Shown one piece after another: positions 57,201 through 64,000 of a stretch of 64,000 bases of DNA. Source of the DNA: Anaeramoeba flamelloides (taxonomy: Eukaryota; Metamonada; Anaeramoebidae); the NCBI GenBank assembly GCA_027625915.1, contig JANTQA010000012.1:13478501-13542500 (forward strand), written 5' to 3'. Every line of letters starts with the position of its first letter. Position 1 is the stretch's first letter. Both the position numbers and the translations under genes were made by a program. The notes below the pieces were generated by a model. It saw only the letters and a list, made by a program, of their open reading frames with translations, was not told where the DNA came from and did no database searches.

Positions 57201-59536
57201 ACACTCTTATTGCCCTTATTCATGATTTTTAAAAACCCTTCTTTATAAATTGGAAAGCTTTGTCCTGATTTTTCTTCCAATAGTACTTCTTGGTATAGAT
57301 TAATATATTCTTGAATTAGCATTTTATTATCTTCAGTATTTGAAAAATTGGAATTTTTATTTTTATTTTTGGACTTTGATTTTTTATTATCTAAATTATC
57401 GAAGGCCGATAATAAAGTGTTTGAGGAGTTTTTTCTCTTTAAAAGTTTTTCATTTTTTTTCAAAATATTATCTTGTTTAATATTATCAATGCTATTATTC
57501 TCGTTATTATTATTACTATTACTACTATTATTATTATTATTGTTGTTGTTGTTGTTGTTGTTATTATTATTACTATTATTCTTGTTGTCGTTGTTGTTAT
57601 TAAAATTTGATTTATTTTCTTTATTAATATTATTATTATCCAAATTATTATCATTTTTTAAGTTAAATATTTTTTTAATTTTTGGCAATTTGAAAATTTG
57701 TAATTTATTCCTTGGTGCCAATCCTATTTCATTGCCTGTTTCCACTTGTAAGTAATTTTCGTCGACTTCGTTCATTAGCATAAACCATTGATTTTTCTCA
57801 AATTTTAATTCATCTTGCATTAAAGTTGGGATGTTTTCTTCAATGGAATAGGCAACTTCTTTATCATCAATATTTGGAAAGCATAGTCTTGCCAAAATAC
57901 TTAATAGTTGATTCTTATATCGTTCCAAAGTGGAGATTCTCTCTTGGATGATTAAAATTTTACCATAGGAGAGAAAATACGGATTATAACTAATCTCTCT
58001 TTTGCTGCTAATTTTGATTAATTTTTTTTGATTATTGTCAATTTTTTTCAATTTCAATTTGCTGTCTTCATTTTCAATTTTCAATTTTTCGTTTTTCAAT
58101 TCTGAAAAATTTTTACTTATTTTCACCAATTTCTCGTTCGCATAATTCAATAATATCTTAATTTTCTTTTCCTGTTCATCGATTTGTTCAAAATCAATTG
58201 GGTTTAAAAAGTCTCTTGCATTTAATGCCAATTGGATGGTATCCATCCAATCATTGAAAATCTGATTGTCGTCAATATTTAGGATCAATTGCCTGTTGGT
58301 ATTAATTACTTCAAAGCAATTTTCTTTGTTTAATTTTACGCTGACGTTTTCGACTCGATCGATGTCGCTTAAATTAATTATTAAGTTTGGCTGTGTGGAA
58401 TCCTCCTGTACATAATAATTCAGATAATTGTTAATGAGATGGAAAAACCTCTTTTTCCATTTTTTTTTCTTCCGTAATTGCTTCATTAAATAGGAATGGT
58501 ATTCAATCCCTAACTCATTTAATGGGTTTTGTTCTTCATAGGTCACAGTTAGCCGATCGTTTAATTGCGTCCTTATTGTCTGGTCGTTGACATTGCTATT
58601 GCTGTTTTTGCTGTTCAAAACTTCTGGCTGGCACAGCAAGACAATATTGTCAATAGAAAACCACCCTACAATTCCATTAAGTTCTCCCAGCCACCATTCG
58701 TCCTGGTGCGCTTCAATTATCGAGATCAAATCAAATTTTTTTAAATTTAATTTTGATTTTTCATCTGAATGATAAGTTTTCATAACACAACATTTACTTC
58801 TTAAGTCTCCAATTAGCTGACTTATTAAAAACAGTTTCAAGATTAAAAAGTCTTCCCATTCAGTGATACTACTGATCAGTTGCTCATAAATTTTCAGCCT
58901 TGTATTTAAGCTTTTGATTTGGCTTTGCTTTAATTTCGTCCTTAATAGCTCAATTTCAATAAGTTCCTTTTTGTTATTATAATCCAATTTGGTTTGTTCC
59001 AAATAATTCAATAATAAAATGATCAAATCTTTATCGGCCTCTTCAGCAGTACGAGATGCAATATGAATAAATAATTGAACCAGCTGTATTGTGTTGATCC
59101 ACGTTTCAACCTCCTCCATGCTGTTGGCTTGTAGAAAAATGATCTTGTTTCCAAAAATTAATTGGAAACAATTGATTTTTTTTTCCAAATTGGGATTTTC
59201 AAATTGCGTTAACCTGATGGAAATTAAATGCGTTAAATCAATCTCACCAATGGACGACGTAGATGTTTGCAATTGATCCTTTTTATATAATAGCAAACTT
59301 TTATTATTTAATCGGACATACCTCTGATTCCATTGGCCAGTCTTTTCAGAAATTAGTAAAAAGCCTTCCTGAAAAATTGGTAAATAGGGTAATTTCCTTT
59401 GCGATTGCAATTCTTTGATTTTTGTTAATTTTAATTTTTTTTCTTCCCTCTTTGGCAAGCTCCTGACATTCTGTGAAAATGCTGAATTTAGATTTATTAA
59501 TTTTGTTAGTTGCCCTTTGAGTCTAATCGAATTCAC
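51584..59536 (-). CDS. Giant RasGAP with six PH-helix-SH3 modules
   Basis: One frame of 2650 residues. RasGAPs speed GTP hydrolysis by Ras at membranes. The catalytic domain is at about 2270-2520: the arginine finger is Arg2340 in TLFRGNS, followed by the FLR motif in FIFLRFFSPSISIPES (Arg2451). Upstream are six PH domains at about 52-152, 343-438, 760-855, 1173-1270, 1558-1655 and 1958-2080, each followed by a helical stretch ending in a W-(R/K)-x-x-L-L-x-x-x-x-R-L-like motif (WRKRLLSKAARL, WKKYLLSRLCRL, WKQKCLELLLRI) and then an SH3 or SH3-like domain (about 249-301, 560-616, 979-1035, 1375-1437, 1760-1820, 2180-2238). The first SH3 is canonical (WWLGELNGIVGWFS); others are worn. Poly-Asn and acidic runs separate modules. 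The GAP region is richer in G+C than the rest. The frame starts at GTG and is open to about 59638 without ATG, so a first exon or a non-AUG start is needed. Confidence 0.9.
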
Positions 59537-59654
59537 TTTAAAAGACCTTTCTTGCTTCTTATTGCCAGTTTGGGTGCTAGTCAGTTGGTGAATGGAATCA
59601 TCAAAAACTGTGTAATGCTCTATTATAGTGATAATATGTTATATTTTAATATTT

Positions 59655-59702
59655 GTGTGCGCGAGTATGTGTGTGTGTGATTAATGTGTGTGTGTGTGTG
59701 TA
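59655..59702 (+). repeat. TG/CA dinucleotide repeat upstream of RasGAP
   Basis: Alternating purine-pyrimidine tract (GTGTGCGCGAGTATGTGTGT, then TGATTAATGTGTGTGTGTGT) about 120 bases before the annotated RasGAP frame start. Such tracts can adopt Z-DNA; any regulatory effect is inference. Confidence 0.7.
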
Positions 59703-59928
59703 TGGTTATTATTATTAATTTTTGTGAAGATAAGACGGGTTTTAATTGTGGAGAAAAGGGAGATTTAATTAAATAATATTTTAAAATTTTAGATATGCCA
59801 ATTTGGGGTATTGATGTAAAATTTTTTTTTTCTCCAAAATATTTTTAAACTTGTAAATAAATTTAATTTTTTTAAATTGATAACAATAGAGAACTGAAAA
59901 AAAAAAAAAAATGGTTTGTTTCATAAAT

Positions 59929-60475
59929 GTATACAACTTTTTCACCACTACCATGAAAATTTATAAGACATAGAAATTAATTTTCTATTATTAAATTTTA
60001 TTCTGTATAAAAAACAGTCAAATGGTTATGATAATTTATTTTAAACCATAAATGTTATAATAGAAGAAAAAAAATTTAATATTAGCCAAGTTTTTGTTTT
60101 TTGACATTGACAAACAAATCCATGAAAAAAAATGTACATTTACTATGGATCTTCAATCTCCAAAAATTGCAAAAATTTCGAGTTTCAACGATTTAAAAAA
60201 AAATGATAGAAAAATACTTTCATGTTTCTGATTTTTTTGATTTCTGTAGTCCCCGTGATTTCTTTTCTTTTAAAATTCAATTTTTGTCGATGTTTTATAC
60301 ACAAAAAATAAAATGCAATTATATTACGATGTAAGAGAAATTGAATTTTCTATCTTTATGATATGATTGAATTTGAATTTTCTATTTTATAAAAGGTAAT
60401 TTTAGAAGAAACAATCAGTTTCTAGGTCTTATAACTTTCCATGGGACAGGGTTGGAATGGCTGTATTGTAAGTTG
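59929..60475. mobile_element. Foldback element, family F, copy 3
   Basis: The right end on the minus strand reads TACAGCCATTCCAACCCTGT then CCCATGGAAAGTTATAAGAC and CTAGAAA; the left end at 59929 has ACTACCATGAAAATTTATAA, GACATAGAAATTAATTTTCT. The terminal ACAG-C-TTCCAA motif and the following T/A block tie it to 15656-16056 and 28692-29152. The most diverged of the three copies. Confidence 0.6.
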
Positions 60476-61059
60476 TTATCAACAAATGTATTTAACAAAT
60501 TTAATTCGTTGATTGTAAAAATATAATAGATTTTTTGGTAAAAAAATTTTTTTTTGGGCATTCATCATTTAGATCTCAACAGAGAAGTTACTTTTCAAAC
60601 AAATTATTTGGTAATAATGGCAGGTTTTCCACCAAGTATTGGAATTGCTTTCTTCACTTTAAATGAATCCTGGTACCTTAAAAAGTGAAAACAGAAAGTT
60701 TTCGGAAATGTTAAATAAAATGTTCAATTTCTTCTTTTAAACTCTAACCAAGCAAAATAAATTTTGAAACTTTATGTTCTTGCTTTTTTAAAATGACTTG
60801 TAGTTGATTTTTAAAAAAACATAAAAGTTTAAACACTTCATCATACGATAGCTGTTTTAAAAAAGCTAGAACCTAAAGTTTTCTAAAGAATGACTGCAAA
60901 TTACCCAATTCATCTTAATTGGCGATTTTCACAAACACTTTACGAGTATTTGAATAATAAATGGGAAACTTTTCACTTCATTTTCCTTTTCTTTTTTTTA
61001 CCAACTTTACCCAAATTTCTTATTTACTCAACTCTAGCTATTTGAGTTTGAAAGATCCT

Positions 61060-61111
61060 GTAGTGTGTTTTTGTTTTTGTTTTTGTTTTTATTTTTGTTT
61101 TTATTTTTGCA
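61060..61111 (+). repeat. (GTTTTT)n tract; a second lies at 61812-61880
   Basis: Runs of TTTTTG hexamers with interspersed TTTTTA. The second, longer tract at 61812-61880 lies just downstream of the small SH3 reading frame. Simple-sequence expansion, not coding. Confidence 0.7.
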
Positions 61112-61147
61112 TTTGTTTACGTTTTCAAAAAATTCAGAACACCAATA

Positions 61148-61278
61148 CAACTGTTTTAAAAAGGTGTGGACACAAAGTTTGATAAAGCGTTGACCAAACT
61201 TCTGAAAACAGGTGAATTACGCAAATTTTGAAGTAACACTTATAAAACTTTTTGTCCACACTTTTTTGAAAACAAGAT
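61148..61278. repeat. Short palindrome K
   Basis: CTGTTTTAAAAAGGTGTGGA then CACAAAGTTT is answered by AAACTTTTTGTCCACACTTT then TTTGAAAAC in inverted orientation. About 130 bp. A related half-site, CTGTTTTAAAAAAGCTAGAA, occurs at 60854-60873. Confidence 0.6.
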
Positions 61279-61896
61279 AATAGCAAAGTTTTTTTCTCGA
61301 GAAGAGTTGATTTATTCTTTTTTTTGTTGTGGTTTTTGTTTTGGTTGCATTGTTTGTTGAGAAAAAGAATTAAATCGAAACAATAAGATTTTGGAATAGA
61401 AAGAAAAGTAATCAACCAATTTGTAAAAAAAGGTGTTAATTTTTTCATCTTTTTGTACGTTTAAAATAGAGCTGCTATTTTGCTAAAAAGGATATTTTTT
61501 TGGAAAAAAAGTTATCTGTGTTTTGGGTTGGTGATTCAATGCTAGAAAGAATGAATTTTATCGTTTTTTGCTTTTTGGGGAAAAATTTTTTTTTCATCGA
61601 TCCTTTTTGTAAAAATCAAGAAAAAATTAATTTGGGTTTTAAACTAAAGTTCAGCTATTTTGTATTTTTTAAAAGTTTGTTCGTGTAGCGAAATTAACAA
61701 GAAAAGAAAAAAAAAAAAAAATTCTCAGGCAAAGAGGCTTTGTTTACAAAACAAAGGATATAATTCTTTTTGAAGAAGTAAAAAAAAATCATCACAGATT
61801 CTTGAGAAATGAATTTGTTTTTGTTTTTGTTTTTGTTTTTCTTTTTGTTTTTATTTTTGTTTTTATTTTTGTTTTTGTATTGTTTTTTTTTTGTTT

Positions 61897-62097
61897 TTAT
61901 TTTTTCATTTTTTTTTCAAACAAAAAAACAAAATGCATACTAGGAAATTTTCCAGTCTCTCCAGTTAATTCATTTGTTCCTGAAAGCCAATTAAGATCAT
62001 CCAAACTTAATTTGTTTAAAGTTATCAAATTTCCAGCACGAAAACTGAGAACACCTTTTTGCTTTGCAAAATAATCAAATTTTGCAATACAAGACAT
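61897..62097 (-). CDS. Small SH3-domain protein or SH3 exon
   Basis: From an ATG at 62097 the frame encodes 66 residues, nearly all one SH3 domain: IAKFDY at the start (the usual ALYDY strand), LSFRAGNLITL (RT-loop to second strand), NWLSG (the conserved Trp), and GKFPSMHFV (the GxFPSNYV end). It stops soon after with FLFEKKMKK. Starting directly at Met followed by the SH3 core resembles Grb2-type proteins. The frame is open further upstream to 62202 without ATG but with Phe runs, so this may instead be an internal or last exon. A GTATGC donor-like sequence overlaps the FPS codons, so the 3' structure is also uncertain. The domain call is firm, the gene model is not. Confidence 0.55.
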   Translation of the reverse strand: MSCIAKFDYFAKQKGVLSFRAGNLITLNKLSLDDLNWLSGTNELTGETGKFPSMHFVFLFEKKMKK

Positions 62098-62224
62098 GAG
62101 AAAAAAAAAAAATTGTGAAAAATAAATATTTTTTTCATTTTTTTGAAATACAAAAAAACCTTTATCTTGTTTAAGGCCACAAGTTGACTTGGTGTTTGAC
62201 AAATTGCAAATTTAAAATTTTTTT

Positions 62225-62362
62225 TCAACTTTTCTCTATTATTGGCTGAAGGGCAAAAACTATTCCTAATTTGTTTGCATTTTCCATTGATCTTATTTCT
62301 TTTTTTTGACTTGAACACACAACAGTGGCTGTAGTAAATAAGAACCAGAAAAAGTTCTTCAT
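62225..62362 (-). CDS. Signal-peptide-like short reading frame upstream of the SH3 frame
   Basis: An ATG at 62362 opens 45 codons beginning MKNFFWFLFTTATVVCSSQ, which has the Lys, hydrophobic core and small-residue cleavage site of a signal peptide, then KKEIRSMENANKLGIVFALQ and PIIEKS. It is more G+C-rich than its surroundings. It may be a free-standing secreted peptide or exon 1 of the gene containing the SH3 frame: a 65-nt GT-AG intron from the GTTGAA at its end to AAACAAG would join it in phase to the open frame leading into the SH3. A secreted or luminal SH3 would recall the MIA/TANGO1 family. Tentative. Confidence 0.35.
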   Translation of the reverse strand: MKNFFWFLFTTATVVCSSQKKEIRSMENANKLGIVFALQPIIEKS

Positions 62363-64000
62363 TGCTCGCCTTTCATGTCGAAGGAGTTTATTGGATTTTT
62401 ATTTTCCAAAGAAAATCAAGATTTGGTTGGTTCTATTCATATTTTTTGGTATAAATAAACCTAGTTAAAAGAAAAAATTCTTGTTTAGTATTTTCCACTC
62501 ATAAATAAAAAAGGGGTGGTGTGTTGTTTATTAATGATAAAAATTTCAATTTTGCCTTGAAGTTCAAAATGGAAAACATCATAGAATTGGATAAGACTAC
62601 ACTTGAATTGTCTTTGAAGATTGGTTTGTTTTCTCTTCATTCGGATAAAAACTTGTTTTGAGAAATTAATTGTTCAACAATTTTTTATTAGATAATTGTT
62701 AAGGAAGCATCACCCCAAATTTCCAAATTTTCTCATTTTTACTAATGACAAAAGGAGAATCAGAAAAAAAAACTTTTTTACTATGGTTGTGTATAGTTGA
62801 TTTTTATTCTTCAAGAGAACAACCTGAAAAGTGATAGATTACAGTTTTTTTCTCATATGCTTTATTAAATATATCATAATAGAATGTTCAGTTGAATTAT
62901 ATGATCTACTTAAGTAATACTTGTATGGTTTTCCATTTGTATCAAATTTGGTCATTTTATTGTTGACTTTTACTATATCTTTGAAGGGAAAAATGTCAGA
63001 TTTAAAATACTAATTAATTCAAATAAACCCCAACAAATTTTTTGTTAATTTTCCATTTTTATAAATCCTTTTACCTGTTTCTTATCAAACAATCCAGGAC
63101 AAAGAATGTTTTTAAGAAAAACTAATTTTAGGGGGTTTCTTATTTCTTGACTTCATAAAATACTTTATTCAAAGCTTGGGCATAATAATTCCAAAAAGGA
63201 AAATTAAGTAAAAATTTTCAAATATTTATTTGAATTTATCAGTAAAAAAAATCTCAAAGAAAATCACTTTTATATCGTTATTCAATGTGGGTAAAAGATC
63301 ATAATTTTCTTGGTTATTTGAAATAACAAAGAAATCAGGAAAATAAATTCCTTTTACCATATTGGGTTATGGGATAAGGTTGTTTTTCTTTTAGATTTTT
63401 TTTACTGATAAATTCAAATAAATATTTGAAAATTTTTATATTATTTTTGATTTTACAAATTTTTTTATCATTGTTTTGAAAAAAGCATTTTATGAGTCAA
63501 AATGCTTAGAAACTTTGTAAAATTAGTTTGGCATTGGATTATTCTTTTTCCTGGACTGTTTAGTAAGAAACAGGTAATGTGATTTATTTTTGAAAAATTG
63601 AAAATGAATTAAAAATTTTTTAACATTTTTTTCAATTGATCAGTAATTTGAGAATATTTTAAATCTGAAATTACATCCTGTTTGAAAAAAAGACTAACCA
63701 ATTATTTTGAAGAAAGAGTCACTTTTGGATCTTAAAAATCAAACAAAACCATAACTAAATAAACAAGATAGTTTTCAGATCGAATTGTTCATTAACAAAA
63801 AAAAAAGTGAAAATGTTGACTTCTGGTGTATGACTCTTATTTTAATTGAACTTATACTAAAATTTAAAAAGGAGAAATAACGGTGACTTGGAAAAAAAAG
63901 AGACAATAAAGAATCTTTCAAAAATTTTTTTAAACAAGTTCGTGAAATATTTTAAATTTAAAGTTAATTTTTTCAATAATGATTGCAGAAAATGAATTAT
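62363..64000. other. Right-end intergenic region with a 535-bp palindrome
   Basis: No gene seen between the signal-peptide-like frame and the window end. The main structure is the foldback at 63060-63595. The rest is AT-rich with no open frame carrying a domain signal. Confidence 0.55.
63060..63595. mobile_element. Foldback element J, about 535 bp
   Basis: Outer arms: TTACCTGTTTCTTATCAAAC, AATCCAGGACAAAGAATG on the left and the inverted TTCTTTTTCCTGGACTGTTT, AGTAAGAAACAGGTAATG on the right. Inner arms at 63210-63255 and 63388-63440 share AATTTTCAAATATTTATTTG, AATTTATCAGTAAAAAAAAT in inverted orientation. The centre near 63320 reads CTTGGTTATTTGAAATAACA. Nearly the whole length pairs with itself. 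Noncoding. Confidence 0.8.

Larger units (their letters stand above)
59537..61896. other. Intergenic, upstream of RasGAP, one foldback element
   Basis: The RasGAP frame continues open to about 59638, so its 5' exon or leader lies here. A TG/CA repeat, a family F foldback (59929-60475), a short palindrome (61148-61278) and TTTTTG-type tracts are listed separately. Frames at 60961-61448 and 61500-61688 show no domain. No promoter elements are recognised. Confidence 0.6.

Noticed and set aside
57348-57755. Plus-strand frame with a long leucine run resembling a membrane protein
   Set aside because: Antisense of the poly-Asn stretch in the RasGAP gene (residues about 650-670).
61812-61880. TTTTTG hexamer array as an internal telomere-like tract
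   Set aside because: Irregular, mixed with TTTTTA, and a similar tract lies 700 bp away; simple microsatellite is enough.
1-64000. CRISPR arrays, prokaryotic operons, rRNA genes
   Set aside because: Spliced eukaryotic genes throughout; the only regularly spaced repeats are in-frame protein repeats; no rRNA-like or G+C-rich structured block is present.

Overview
The window is eukaryotic, about three quarters A+T, and gene-poor: a handful of long or intron-containing genes lie in AT-rich DNA full of short foldback (palindromic) repeats. GT-AG introns of very different sizes (48 nt to about 4.7 kb), Asn/Lys/Glu-rich low-complexity stretches inside proteins, and many PH, SH3, ankyrin and RasGAP domains suggest a free-living amoeboid protist, for example an Anaeramoeba-like metamonad or an amoebozoan. 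The assignment is an inference from gene style; no rRNA or tRNA was found to anchor it.

Layout. 1-1017 (minus) is the N-terminal part of a SENP6/7 (Ulp2)-like SUMO protease cut by the window edge. 3703-4812 (plus) is an ankyrin-repeat protein with a 48-nt intron. 4999-7458 (minus) is a broken, 5'-truncated LINE with a perfect 21-bp target-site duplication. 11400-13915 (plus) is a two-exon coiled-coil protein. 16314-21277 (plus) is a three-exon dipeptidyl peptidase III gene carrying one in-frame stop and one single-base frameshift. 26589-27524 (plus) is a divergent eIF2-alpha. 31046-38260 (minus) is a 2404-residue scaffold with six SH3 domains, six tandem copies of an acidic F-x-x-V motif that looks like an ATG8- or SUMO-interacting motif, and a second array of near-identical 140-residue repeats. 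41621-48231 (minus) is a five-exon membrane-anchored acid-sphingomyelinase-like phosphodiesterase with a 4.7-kb repeat-filled intron and altered catalytic residues. 51584-59536 (minus) is a giant RasGAP built from six successive PH-helix-SH3 modules followed by one catalytic GAP domain. Near the right end a small SH3 reading frame (61897-62097, minus) sits just after a signal-peptide-like reading frame (62225-62362, minus).

Between the genes and inside the two big introns are at least ten families of inverted-repeat elements, several with two or three copies in this window. One foldback is nested in an older dispersed repeat. Two 1.7-kb inverted-repeat pairs at 48.5-50.9 kb interlock in the order A-B-A'-B'.

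Functionally the window does not look like one pathway. The RasGAP and the SH3 scaffold share an SH3-rich signalling/cytoskeletal style. Several conserved genes (DPP3, the phosphodiesterase, eIF2-alpha) show damage or unusual changes at key positions, so some may be decaying or neofunctionalised paralogues. No retroviral, LTR, Polinton or other capsid-bearing element was recognised.
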